A stretch of DNA of 64,000 nt from Triticum aestivum (taxonomy: Eukaryota; Streptophyta; Magnoliopsida; Poales; Poaceae). Where the stretch lies: the NCBI RefSeq assembly GCF_018294505.1, contig NC_057796.1:190703873-190767872 (forward strand), read 5' to 3'. The position numbers and the translations under genes are program-made. The number at the start of each line of letters is the position of its first letter. Within the stretch, counting starts at the first letter, position 1. Below the pieces are notes generated by a model that worked only from the letters and a program-made list of their open reading frames with translations, was not told where the DNA came from and made no database searches. Shown piece after piece: positions 33,030 to 43,071 of this stretch.

Positions 33030-34623
33030 TGATACGTCTCCAATGTATCTATAATTTTTTATTGTTCCATGCTATTATATTAACATTCTTGGATGTTTTA
33101 TAATCATTTTATAGTCATTTCATATCATTTTTTGGTACTAACCTATTAACATAGTGCCAACTGCTAGTTGTTGTTTTTTGCATGTTTTTACAAAGCAGGA
33201 AATCAATACCAAATGGAGTCCAAACGCAGCAAATCTTTTTGTGGAGTTTTTTTGGACCAGAAGACAACGAATGGACCGAAGAAGCACCTGGGGGGGTGCT
33301 CCGAGGGGAGCACAACCCACCAGGGCGCGCCAGGATGCCCAGGCGCGCCCTGGTGGGTTGTGCCCACCTCGGGTGCCCCCTGGACCGCCTCTCTACTCTA
33401 TAAATACCCCAACATTCCAGAAACCCTAGGGGAGTCAACCAAAACCAATTCCAGCCGCCGCAGAGTCCAGAACCACCAGATCCAATCCACACACCATCAC
33501 GGAGGGGTTCACCACTTCCATTGGTGCCTCTCCGATGATGCATGAGTAGTTCTTTGTAGACCTTCGGGTCCGTAGTTAGTAGCTAGATGGCTTCCTCTCT
33601 CTCGTTTGATTCTCAATACAATGGTCTCTTGGAGATCCATATGATATAACTCTTTTTGCGGTGTGTTTGTTGGGATCTGATGAACTTTGAGTTTATGATC
33701 AGATCTATCTTTTTATCCATGAAAGTTATTTGAATCTTCTTTGATCTCTTATATGCATGATTGCTTATAGCCTCATATTTCTTCTCTGATATTTGGGATT
33801 TGTTTGGCCAACTTGATCTATTTATCTTGCAATGGGAAGAGGTGCTTTGTAGTGGGTTCAATCTTACGGTGCTTGATCCCAGTGACAGAAGGGGAACCGA
33901 CACGTATGTATCGTTGCTACCAAGGATAAAAGGATGGGGTATATTTCCACATAAATAGATCTTGCCTACATCATGTCATCGTTCTTATTGCATTACTCCG
34001 TTTCTCCATGAACTTAATACACTAGATGCATGCTGGATAGCGGTCGATGTGTGGAGTAATAGTAGGAGATGCAGGCAGGAGTCGGTCTACAAATGTTGGA
34101 CTTGATGCCTATATAATGATCATTGCCTGGATATCGTCATGATTATTTGAAGTTCTATCAATTGCCCAACAGTAATTTGTTTACCCTCCGTTTGCCATTT
34201 TTCTCGAGAGAAGTCACTAGTGAAACCTACGGCCCCCGGGTCTCTTTCTCATATTATTTGCCTTTGCGATCTATTTTCCTTTGCTCTTATTTTCAGATCT
34301 ATTAAACCAAAAATACAAAAATACCTTTCTGCAATTTATTCTTATTTATTTTATTTGGAGTTCGATCTATCAATCTACTACAATTTATTCACGTCCGTTT
34401 GCCCATTTTTGGCGCCGTTACCCGAAAGGGATTGACAACCCCTTTAATACGTCGGGTTGCGAGTATTTGTTATTTGTGTGCACGTGCCATTTACGTATTG
34501 TTGCTTGGTTCTTCTACTGGTTTGATAACCTTGGTTTCATCACTGAGGGGAATACCTACCGTCGCTGTGCTGCATCATTCCTTCCTCTTTGGGGAAATAC
34601 CGACGTAGCTTCGAGCCGCATCA
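33030..34623 (+). repeat. 5' LTR of the Sabrina-like element
   Basis: 1594 bp, TGATACGTCTCC .. GCATCA. It contains a 22-bp perfect inverted repeat (33310-33331 with 33342-33363) and a TATA box TATAAATA at 33399-33406. Confidence 0.93.
33399..33406 (+). promoter_or_regulatory. TATA box of the Sabrina-like 5' LTR
   Basis: TATAAATA, 36 bases after the large hairpin. The 3' LTR has lost one A here (TATAATA near 43418). Confidence 0.7.
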
Positions 34624-34634
34624 AAAGGAATTTC

Positions 34635-34652
34635 TGGCACCGTTGCGGGGGA
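34635..34652 (+). promoter_or_regulatory. Primer binding site of the Sabrina-like element
   Basis: TGGCACCGTTGCGGGGGA lies 12 bases after the LTR. It resembles the TGGCGCCGTTGCCGGGGA site of Athila-type plant Gypsy elements with a few changes. Confidence 0.6.
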
Positions 34653-34825
34653 GGATCTTCAACAAATACCAGGTTCCTAATTATAAATCTCATCTCCTTG
34701 CAATTTACATTATTTGCCATTTACCTATCGTTTTCCTCGCCCCCACTTCAAAAAAATTTGTCGTTTCATTCGCCCTCTTTTTCTTTCGCCGTTTTCTCGT
34801 TGGATCTACCCTTTTGTTTGCAATC

Positions 34826-35527
34826 ATGAGTGATTTCGGTATGGCACCAACAGATGATGTCCTAACTCCTAAGATTGGTTGTACGGGCAATCTAGATGCT
34901 AAAACTTTTATCTTGGGGCAAGGGAACGTTATGGGAAAAGAACGTATCCAAGAATTTTTCAATTGTCTAGGAAATTTAAGTCTTGATGATTCTCCTATAT
35001 TTAGGACTACTAGATCTTATGCGGATGCTATTTCAGCACTAGTTCTGAAACTTGAAAGTAAATTTATCCGTACTCATCCTACTTTGCAAAGGTTGTTTTT
35101 TGAGCTTCCCATCATAAAGAACCCTAAAGCTAAAAAGTTGGTCACTCTCGTTCTCATGAATGAATTTGACTACATAATACGAGAAGCTAGGGAAATCTTT
35201 GATTTTTATGGTATGAATCGTGAAAAGCCCGTGATAGATGAAATTCTTTACAATAATGATTATGTGTTAAGACATTTTCTTGGGGATAATAAAATATTTG
35301 ATGAGAATCTTAAAAAGGAAGTCCCCATTCTTGATGTAATCCAGCAAGTTTTCAATAATGTTAATCAACATTACTCTTGGATTGTTGCCGGAAATCAACG
35401 CGGTTATGATAATGGGCAACTTAAAAGTGCTAAGGTTTCTAAGGACAATATGTTTTATGTTGTTTTTACAAAACCCCATGATGAAACCGCTTCTAAAACA
35501 ATTAAGAAGAAGGATGACAAAACTTAG
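34826..35527 (+). CDS. ORF in the Sabrina-like element, unknown function
   Basis: 233 residues from ATG 34826, intact. The upstream frame is open to 34589 but lies partly in the LTR, so the ATG after the primer site is preferred. Sequence features: N-terminal MSDFGMAPTDDVLTPKIG; a mostly helical middle (IRTHPTLQRLFFELPIIKN, LMNEFDYIIREAREIFDFYG); and a lysine-rich tail ending KTIKKKDDKT. No zinc knuckle, protease or polymerase motif. It could be a gag-derived or accessory protein of a non-autonomous family. A short palindrome, TTGGGAGGCAACCCAA (35573-35588), follows 45 bases after the stop. Confidence 0.6.
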   Translation: MSDFGMAPTDDVLTPKIGCTGNLDAKTFILGQGNVMGKERIQEFFNCLGNLSLDDSPIFRTTRSYADAISALVLKLESKFIRTHPTLQRLFFELPIIKNPKAKKLVTLVLMNEFDYIIREAREIFDFYGMNREKPVIDEILYNNDYVLRHFLGDNKIFDENLKKEVPILDVIQQVFNNVNQHYSWIVAGNQRGYDNGQLKSAKVSKDNMFYVVFTKPHDETASKTIKKKDDKT

Positions 35528-36173
35528 ATCCTTGCTTAATGCCTAGCTAAGGGCATGAAACAATAGCGCTTGTTGGGAGGCAACCCAATGAATAAATTTT
35601 ATTTTTGCTTTGCTTTCTGTTCATGAGTGTTAGCACAATTATGCTACTTCAATGATTGTGTTTTTCATGTTTTAGTTAGTGTTTGTGCCATGTAAAGCCT
35701 TTAGGATCTTCTTGGGTGATAGTTGTTTTATCTTGCTGAAAAACAGAAACTTTCGTGCTCACGAAAACAATTCTCATTTCTAACCAGAGCGTGATAAAAT
35801 ACCAATTCTTTTTGCAGAAGATTAATATACAAATTGCTCAGGTTTTTCTAATTTATCGAGATTTTTGGAGTTTCAGAAGTATTCGAAATATCCAGATTAC
35901 TACAGACTGTTCTGTTTTTGGGAGATTCTGTTTTCTTTGCGTTGTATGCTTGTTTTGATGATTCTATGGTTTTCTTTGATGAGTTTTTGCCATAGAAAAG
36001 TTGGGATACAATATATATAATGCAAGAACAAAATATGAATTGGTTTTATACAGTACTTATAATTTCTTATACTAACAGATCTCACGAAGTTTTTGTTGAG
36101 TTTTGTGTGATTGAAGTTTTCAAGTTTTGGGTTATCTTACGATGGATGAAGGAATCAGGAGTAAGAAGAGCCT

Positions 36174-36257
36174 AAGCTTGTGGATGCCCCGGCATCCCAA
36201 GCTATTATCCAAAGAGAGCAAGCAACTAAGCTTGGGGATGCCCCTCGGGGCATCCCC
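36174..36257. repeat. Paired hairpins, AAGCTTG..GATGCCCC type
   Basis: The first is AAGCTTGTGGATGCC facing GGCATCCCAAGCT. The second is a perfect 11-bp stem, GGGGATGCCCC (36234-36244) and GGGGCATCCCC (36247-36257), with a two-base loop. The arms of the two hairpins are related to each other. Confidence 0.85.
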
Positions 36258-36419
36258 TCTTTCTTCTAACGACCATCGGTATTTTCTTGGAGCTATATTT
36301 TTATTCGTCACATACTATGTGTTTTGCCTGGAGTGTCTTTTATGATATGAGTCTTTGCTTGTTTTATTTTGTGTTTTAAGTCTTGATTCCTTGCTGGACA
36401 CACCTATTTGAGAGATCCA

Positions 36420-36670
36420 AAATTATGCCATGACTTGTTAGAATTGCTCTCTATGCTTCACTTAAAAAAAATTATGAGCTATGGACTTGCTCTAGTGCTT
36501 CACTTATATCTTTTTGAGCATGGTGTGCTTTAGTATTTTTGAAGAAATGCTCTCTTGCTTCACTTAGATTTATTTGAGAGTTAGTAAAATTTTCATGAAA
36601 TTCTCTCTTGCTTCACTTAAATTAATTTGAGAGAAAGAAATTTTATGCTCATGATCTTAACTTATATTTG
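36420..36670. repeat. Diverged GCTTCACTT-based repeats
   Basis: TGCTTCACTT occurs near 36454, 36498, 36556 and 36608 with partly conserved TTTGAG-containing spacers, spacing 44-58 bases. Confidence 0.7.
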
Positions 36671-37867
36671 TTTGAGCTTATCAAAAGCAATACATGAAAA
36701 TTAGTTGCAAAGTGATAGATATCCAGGAAGGATATAATAAAAAAATTCATGAAGATCATTGGACAAAATAAACTTGATTCGTAGTAATAGTTTCGAGATA
36801 TGATGATGTGATATGTGAGTCATCTTGATGAGTAATTATGCTTTAGTAAGAATATTGGTGTTAAGGTTTGTGATTCCCTATGCAAGCACGAAAGTCAATA
36901 ATTATGCAATGAAATTATATCCTACTTGTGGTGCATTATTCCGTGTTAATTATGCTTAATGCTCGCTTATGAGATTATTCGTTTCTTGGTTGGTCGCTTC
37001 TCAATCTTTCGCTAGCCTTCATTTTGCACTAAGTATGATCACTACTTGTGCCTCCAAAATCCTTTAAACCAGTTTTGCCACATGAGTCCACTATACCTAC
37101 CTATATGCGGTATTCTTTTGCCGTCCTAAGCAAATTTGTATGTGTCATCTCCAATATTCAAAATAAATTTCTCTTTTGTGTGCTCGTACCGCTCGCGAGG
37201 CGGTGAGGGGTGGCTAATATTTTCCATGCTAGATGTGTTATTCTCACGACGAGTGTTTATTCACTTGTCATTGCACGAGAGTAAGGCAAAGGTATAAGAG
37301 ATGCCCAGTCCCGAAATGACAAATGAATTTACTTGATGTTCTAAAATAATAAATTCCTTGGAAAGTGTTGGTATGGAAGGCACCCATGGATACGGTTAGC
37401 CATGGAAAGTGAATGCATGGTAGAAAAAGGAATAAACTTTAATTTCTATTTGGGAACCACCTATGATATATCTAGCATGGCAAGTGTTGCGAACTCTAAG
37501 TCGTTTTCGTTGGTGGGAAAAGTATGCCTCTCAAAATGTTTTTATCTCTCAATTTTTGCTTTGAGCTCTGGCACCTCTACAAATCCCTACTTCCCTACAT
37601 GAAGGGCCTTTCTTTTACTTTATGCAATTTTTATTTTTGAATTTGAGTCTCCATCTTCTCTTATAAAGCACCAACTAGGGGGCACTATGATCGTACTTGA
37701 GCATTGCACTACTGCAGGATGCTGCTAACGCGACACTATGATCAGAGACCCTTTCATGAAACTGTGTGCGATGCATTATTGCAGACGGGGATGTAAAAAA
37801 ACCGTCAAAAGAGGTGCAAAACGTTTGCGATGGCGGAGCCATCAAACACGGTTCAGATTTTAGTTGC

Positions 37868-38155
37868 GTGTGCGATACAGGGCACACAGTTAATCCATTG
37901 AACTGTTTGCGATGAGGCAGAACAACAGAAACGGGCAGCCATATCAATGTGTGTGCGATATATGGCATATAGTTTGCTCCGATGAACTGTTTGCTATTAA
38001 GGAGTGCAACAGAAGCGGTTAGCTAGATCAAAGTGTGTGTGATATACGACATACGGTTCACTCGGAGGAACTGTTTTCGATTAGGGAACACAACAGAAAT
38101 GGTTCAACTTAACAAGATGTGTGCGATACGTGGCAAACATCTGACTCGGATGAAT
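37868..38155. repeat. 83-84 bp tandem repeat, four copies
   Basis: GTGTG(C/T)GATA starts at 37868, 37951, 38035 and 38119. Each unit continues with a GAACTGTTT(G/T)C(G/T)AT block and an ACAGAA(A/G)(C/T)GG block. This is a CACTA subterminal array where the transposase partner would bind. Confidence 0.9.
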
Positions 38156-38371
38156 GGAGCGCGCCGTGGCTGCCTCAATGGCGAGCAAAACGCTCGGACG
38201 GACGTGAGCAGAGCGCGCCGTGGCCGCCTCAACGGTGAGCAACCACGTGGTCAACCTTCTGCCATCAATAAATTCTGACCTTGTTTCTCGTCACATTGCA
38301 GATTACAACGCAATAAGTAATTGCAAATCTGTTCACACCTATCAAACTAATATGTGTTCACACTTAGCACC

Positions 38372-38380
38372 GGGCTATAA
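38372..38380 (+). promoter_or_regulatory. TATA box upstream of the CACTA-C ORF
   Basis: GCTATAAAAAC about 88 bases before the ATG at 38462, a usual plant TATA-to-start spacing including a short 5' UTR. Confidence 0.6.
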
Positions 38381-38461
38381 AAACTACCCACTCGAAAATT
38401 ACTTCACAGTTCCTCTCCTCATCACCCACAAAACTGGTCTTTCCTGTCAAGTCGTTCCTCC

Positions 38462-39061
38462 ATGACCGGTAGGAGGAGTTTAGGGTGGCCATATAACCAG
38501 GCAACAAAGACCAACGCCGCGGAAGCACTAGAGAGGTCTCGCCGCCAAGCCGCAGCTATAGCAGAGATGTCCTGGCGTGCCGTGGAGCCCTCGAAGGAGC
38601 TCTCACGGGCACGCAAGGGCTCTCACAAGCGCATTCGCGGTGTCGGCCATCGCGACGAGCTGGCGTTTCTGAAGTCCTTCGCCGGCGATGACGACATTCT
38701 CGCTGGCATCACTACGCAGTAGGAGCTGATCGACGGCTTGATGAAGCTGCTCAAGATCAGCGATGCCTTGGTTGACAAGGTGACTGGCCTCGTCGAGCAA
38801 CTCATGGGTGACAATGCGAAGCTCCTCAAGGCGCTCGTCGAGAAGGAGGAGGAGGCCGCCGGCTGGAAGATGCTGCATGAGCAGAGCAGTGCCTCGGGGA
38901 TGATGCTGACATCGTTCATCGAGGAACTGATGGGTGACTTGAGGAAGCTCTGGATCGAGCACGAGCAGGAGGTGGAGGAATCCATGGCTGCTTTCAAGCA
39001 AAGTCGTGAGGAATTGAAGGAGCTGGAGGATGTCGTCGCCCGGCGATCCATCGACGAGTAG
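38462..39061 (+). pseudogene. CACTA-C gene for a helical/coiled-coil protein, one stop codon
   Basis: The frame runs from ATG 38462 to TAG 39059-39061 and is interrupted only by TAG at 38720-38722 (ACG CAG TAG GAG), which one change could have created from CAG. About 199 residues. The N-terminus is basic (MTGRRSLGWPYNQ, RSRRQAAA, RKGSHKRIRG). The rest is strongly helical and charged (ELIDGLMKLLKISDALVDKV, EHEQEVEESMAAFKQSREEL), with GLVEQLMGDNAKLL and FIEELMGDLRKL as an internal repeat of a (V/I)EQLMGD block. High GC and codon use differ sharply from the AT-rich surroundings. No known domain recognised. It may be the element's accessory protein or a captured host sequence. Confidence 0.6.
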
Positions 39062-39456
39062 AGACAGTAGCGACCCAGATCATTTTCTGCAATTTCCTTC
39101 TTCTCTTGCCCCCGTGTCTTCCAGGCTTTGACGCATGTGCCATTTTAAATTATCCGGAATATGTAAGACAATTATTATCTGCGCCATTAGAAATTTGTCT
39201 TCGTATTATCCGTTGCCATTTTATTTGTGGTCGTATTATCTGTTGCCCTATGTGGCAATTTAAATTAGGGCGGAATACGAGTTGAAAACACGAACAAAGC
39301 AAATGCTGCCATGGGATCACAAGAAAACACCCTCCGTCCAAGTGCTTTAATTAACCCATTAATGGAGATGTTGTGAGCGAGGCAGGCGGCGGCTGGTGCA
39401 TGGAGGTCAAAGAGCTCGCTTCCCGGTGAGCATGGCGGCCTTGCTGCTTGCACGTG

Positions 39457-39570
39457 TCCACTCAAGCCTGCGAGGTGGACAGGATGCACAAGTCCCGTCG
39501 AGCCTGCGCGGCGGACTGCTCGCACGTGTCCCGTCGAACCTACACGGCGGACTTCTCGCGCTCATGCCGT
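39457..39570. repeat. 36-bp tandem repeat
   Basis: (G/C)TCGAGCCTGCGCGGCGGAC-type units begin at 39461, 39497 and 39533, each followed by a GC(A/T)C(A/G)..GTCCC block. Confidence 0.85.
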
Positions 39571-39717
39571 CTAATCAAACAGCTGCACGCACGCCGCCGA
39601 GTATGGTTAAATTTCGACACAGTTAATATAATACAACCGTTTGCGATATTAACGTGTTAGCTTTTAATTTGTTTCAAAAAGAACTTCGTTGGATACTAAT
39701 GTGTGCGCCTCTTCTCA

Positions 39718-41815
39718 AACTAGACAATTATTTTACCACGGCATATATGTGCCATGTCATGAAACCATGCCAAGTTTCATGTTTTTTGGGTGAGTTTTTG
39801 ATTTACTAGGATTTAAAAACCGAGGTTCTCAATGTTTCAGGACGACGACAAGTTTGTAATTCATTCCCATTCCTTAAATGATACCTAAACATGCACCCAA
39901 TGACAAATGTATGATTTCCCACCCATTTTGCTTCACTTGAGCATGTGCTTGTAGTTCAAATTTGAATAATGGACTACATTAAATGCGTAGATAACTTAGC
40001 TAGTAATATATACAATGGCCAAACGAACCCTGAATAGTTTCAGATTTCAGCACGACACTCCTGTTATTCTATGTTGCCTGTGTAGAAAACAAACTTCAAG
40101 GCGAGAAGAGGCAACGATTATCGTTTCGCCCACAAGAGGGGTATGTTTCCCTACCGGAACCACGAGGGTTGCGGTAGGCTCCGGTTTGTAAGAGGCTTGT
40201 AATATCGCTTCGCCAAAATTGGACAATTATATGTACCATGTAGTGACACCATGCCAAGTTTCATGATTTCCTAGTGAGTTTTGGATTTACAGAGATTTAA
40301 AAACCGAGATTCGCAATGTTTGTGGCCAAGCCAGGACGGCGAGACGGTTGAATTCGTTCCCATTCGTTCCATGGGACCTAAACATGCACCCCAAGGAAAC
40401 ATGTACGTTTTTTCTTGCCATTTTGGTGCACTCGAGCATGTATTTGTAGTTCGGATTTGAATTACGGATATTAAATGTAGAAAACTCAATTAATGAATAA
40501 AAAGGTCAAACGAACCCTGAATAATTTCTAAGTTTAGCGCGAATCTTCCGTTGTTCCGTGTTGCGTGTAGAAGAAAGTACGAGGCTAGAAGAGGGAGCGA
40601 TTATCGTTTGGACCACAAGGGGACACGTTCCCTATCGAAACCACGAGGGTTCTTGCGACAGGCTCCAGTTCGTAAGAGGTTTGTAATAAAGCTTGGACCA
40701 AATTGGCAATGTGTTTACCACGACATATATGTGCCATGACATGACACCATGCAACCTTTGATGACTTTCTGGTGAGTTTTGGATTTATGGGGATTTAAAA
40801 ACCGAGATTCGAAATGATTGAGGATGAGCCAGGACACCGGTACGGTTGTAATTCGTTCCCATTCCTGGCATGGGACCTAAACATGCACCCAAGGACACAT
40901 GTATAATTTTTCTAACCATTTTGGTGAACTGGAGCATCTATTTGTAGTTCAGATTTGAATTATGGACATTAAACGCCTAGGAAACTCAATTAGTGTATAA
41001 AAAGGCCAAACGAACCCTGAATAAGTTTAAATTTCAGCATGCATATCATGTCGTTCCATGTTGCCCGTGGAAGAAAATACAAGGCGAAAAGAGGCAGTGA
41101 TTACGTTTTGCCCACAAGGGGAACACGTTTCCCTATCGGAACCACGAGGCTTGTTTGAGAGAAGCTCCGGTTTGTAAGAGGTTTGTAATAAAGCTTGGCC
41201 CAAATTGGACAATGTTTTTACCACGAGATAATGTGCCATGACGTGACACCATGCCACCTTTGATGACTTTCTGGTGAGTTTAGGATTTACGGGGATAAGA
41301 ACCGAGATTCAAAATATTTGAGGATGAGCCAGGACGCGGGTACGGTTGTAATTCGTTCCCATTCCTGGCATGGGACCTAAACATGCACCCAAGGACGCAT
41401 GTATAAATTTTCTAGCCATTTTGGTGAACTGGAGCATGTATTTGAAGTTCAGATTTGAATTATGGGAATTAAATGCCTAGGAAACTCAATTAGTGTATAA
41501 AAAGGCCAAACAAACCCTGAATAAGTTTAAATTTTATCACGATATCTTGTCATTCCATGTTGCCCGTGGAAGAAAATACAAGGCGAAAAGAGGCCGTGAT
41601 TACGTTTCGCCCACATGAGGGACACGTTCCGTATCGGAACCACGGGGCTTCTTTGAGAGAAGCTCCGGTTTGTAAGAGGCTTGTAATAAAACTTGCGCCA
41701 AAATGGACGAAACAAATTCCTCGACATATATGTGCCATGTCGTGACACCATGCCAGGTTTCACAATTTTCGGGTGAGTTTTGGATTTACTGGGATTTAAA
41801 AACCGAGATTCTTCT
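39718..41815. repeat. Satellite-like tandem array, ~500-bp unit, four copies plus a partial
   Basis: The anchor ACCATGC occurs at 39764, 40248, 40746, 41248 and 41747, giving units of 484, 498, 502 and 499 bases. Each unit carries, in order, GGTGAGTTT, GATTTAAAAACCGAG, CCTAAACATGCACCCAA, AACGAACCCTGAATA (or CAAAC), GTAGAAG/GGAAGAAA and GGTTTGTAAGAGG. The last copy breaks off after ACCGAGATTC. Units 3 and 4 look more alike than units 1 and 2. There is no ORF conserved across units. Confidence 0.9.
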
Positions 41816-41834
41816 CACGAAATGTTTTCAAATA

Positions 41835-41864
41835 GCACACGGTTCGCTCACAAAAGCCGTGTGC
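41835..41864. repeat. Hairpin GCACACGG / CCGTGTGC
   Basis: A perfect 8-bp stem (41835-41842 and 41857-41864) with a 14-base loop, just after the 500-bp array. Such repeated GTGTGC words match those of the CACTA-C left subterminal array. Confidence 0.75.
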
Positions 41865-42348
41865 CTACCAAACCATGGCCGATGCCCCCTCCCCCCTGCT
41901 GCGCGCATGATCTGAGTCATGCGTTCTGATTGGCCAGAACCCAAACCCCACGGATCGTACGTGTGCGCCATTGGATGCTCCCAGATCGAACGGCAACCCT
42001 GAGCCCTTTTGACAGCACATGCAGTACATGGGTAAGCACTGTACGCATGCGTTGTGCTAGCTCACGCTTCCTTCTCTACTAGGTTTTCTAAACAGGCTAC
42101 CGTTTCTCGCCACTCCTCTCATCGGTTTCCCGCCTCTTCTCCCATTTCCCGCTACCAGTGTCAGTGCTCATTGAAGGCTAGCGGCGACACACCGGCCATG
42201 TAAATATCCCACATAGTTTCTAAAAGCACAAATGTGTGTGATAGGAGGGAGTAGGTCCCATAGGGTGACCAGCGTGAAACGCCTTAATGGCAAGGAGGCA
42301 ATTCTTATCAGCAAGGGGCAGCTTCCCATCCGCTAGCCTAGTCAAATA

Positions 42349-42415
42349 GAACGCAGAAGTTAAGCGTGCTCGGGATGGATTAGTCCAAGGATGGGTGACC
42401 TGGTGGGAAGTTGCG
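42349..42415 (+). pseudogene. 5S rRNA-like fragment with A- and C-box promoter elements
   Basis: AGAACGCAGAAGTTAAGCGT..GCTCGGG matches the 5S rRNA segment AGAACTCCGAAGTTAAGCGT..GCTTGGG. AGGATGGGTGACCTGGTGGG then matches AGGATGGGTGACCTCCTGGG. These are the pol III internal control A and C boxes of plant 5S genes. Their spacing is close to normal, with the intermediate region changed. The 5' third and the 3' end of 5S are not recognisable and there is no immediate T-run terminator. It may be a 5S pseudogene, or a 5S-derived mobile element such as the LTR of a Cassandra-type TRIM or a SINE3-type SINE. Confidence 0.75.
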
Positions 42416-42480
42416 TATCTCAAGCTTCATTTAAATGGCAATTATATAAACCTTGGGATCCTTGTTTTGCTAATTTGTAG

Positions 42481-42643
42481 ACTATGTTTTTATGGGTTAT
42501 TTTTTGCTCTAAAAATTAAAGAATCATTGGCTTGACCTGTCATGGCGATTATATAAACCTACTATGTTTTTATGGGTTATTTTTTGCTCTATAAAAAATT
42601 AAAGAATGATTGACTTGACCTGTCATGGCGATTATATAAACCT
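42481..42643. repeat. 80-83 bp tandem duplication
   Basis: Two consecutive copies starting ACTATGTTTTTATGGGTTA and ending GGCGATTATATAAACCT (42481-42560 and 42561-42643). A third partial end, GGCAATTATATAAACCT, lies just upstream at 42438. Confidence 0.93.
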
Positions 42644-43071
42644 TTCTCAGGTTGCATGCACGGTATAGGGGGCAGGGTGTTCTCCTCGGGCATGTCTCCC
42701 TTGTGCGGCTTATAGACGCGGCACATATCTGTGGGATCCCCGAGGTATATATATTATCCTTTACCGACAATTAGGGGGGCCCACACAATCTATCCCTTTG
42801 ACCCAACAACGAGAAGGGTTTGACCATGATGGTTTCCTATTGATACTAGTAAGGTACACGTGCATCACACACATGAGATTTGGTAACCAAATTAAGAATA
42901 AATACTACACTATAGCATGTAAGCTTTAAGTCATATATGCATGATGTAGATGTTCGTTTAATTGTTATAGTTCATCTCATCCAAAATCAATTAGATTTAT
43001 AAAAAAATATTTTAAGATTCATGGAATAATTGTGCATTGTAAAGCATAAAGTAAAAACAAAAAGTGACAAT
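42644..43071. other. Unassigned AT-rich segment replacing the end of the Sabrina-like interior
   Basis: No gene. At 42843, ACTAGTAAGGTACACGTGC resembles the ACTAGCAAGATGCCCATGCG word at 61263, a recurrent repeat-edge motif in grass genomes that I cannot assign to a named family. The segment joins the 3' LTR a little inside its expected start. Confidence 0.4.

Larger units (their letters stand above)
35528..37706 (+). other. Non-coding interior of the Sabrina-like element
   Basis: No gene. It contains two consecutive hairpins at 36174-36257 and a field of diverged repeats (36420-36670) built on (T/C)T(C/T)TTGCTTCACTTA followed by TTTGAG. The rest is AT-rich. It ends where CACTA-C begins, shortly after GGGGGCACTATGATC (37679-37693). 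Confidence 0.6.
37707..42200 (+). mobile_element. CACTA-C, inserted in the Sabrina-like element (right end not identified)
   Basis: Begins CACTACTGCAGGATGC. It continues with subterminal tandem repeats of GTGTGCGATA (four copies, 83-84 bp apart), a TATA-headed ORF (38462-39061), a 36-bp repeat, a 500-bp tandem array and a GC-rich segment with a CACACGG/CCGTGTG hairpin. No reverse-complement terminus (GCATCCTGCAGTAGTG) was found, so its right limit, given here as about 42200, is a guess. No transposase is present: a non-autonomous or truncated CACTA. Confidence 0.65.

Noticed and set aside
37868..38155. CRISPR-like array of regularly spaced repeats
   Set aside because: Repeat plus spacer is one diverged 83-84 bp tandem unit, in a plant CACTA subterminal region; spacers are also related to each other.
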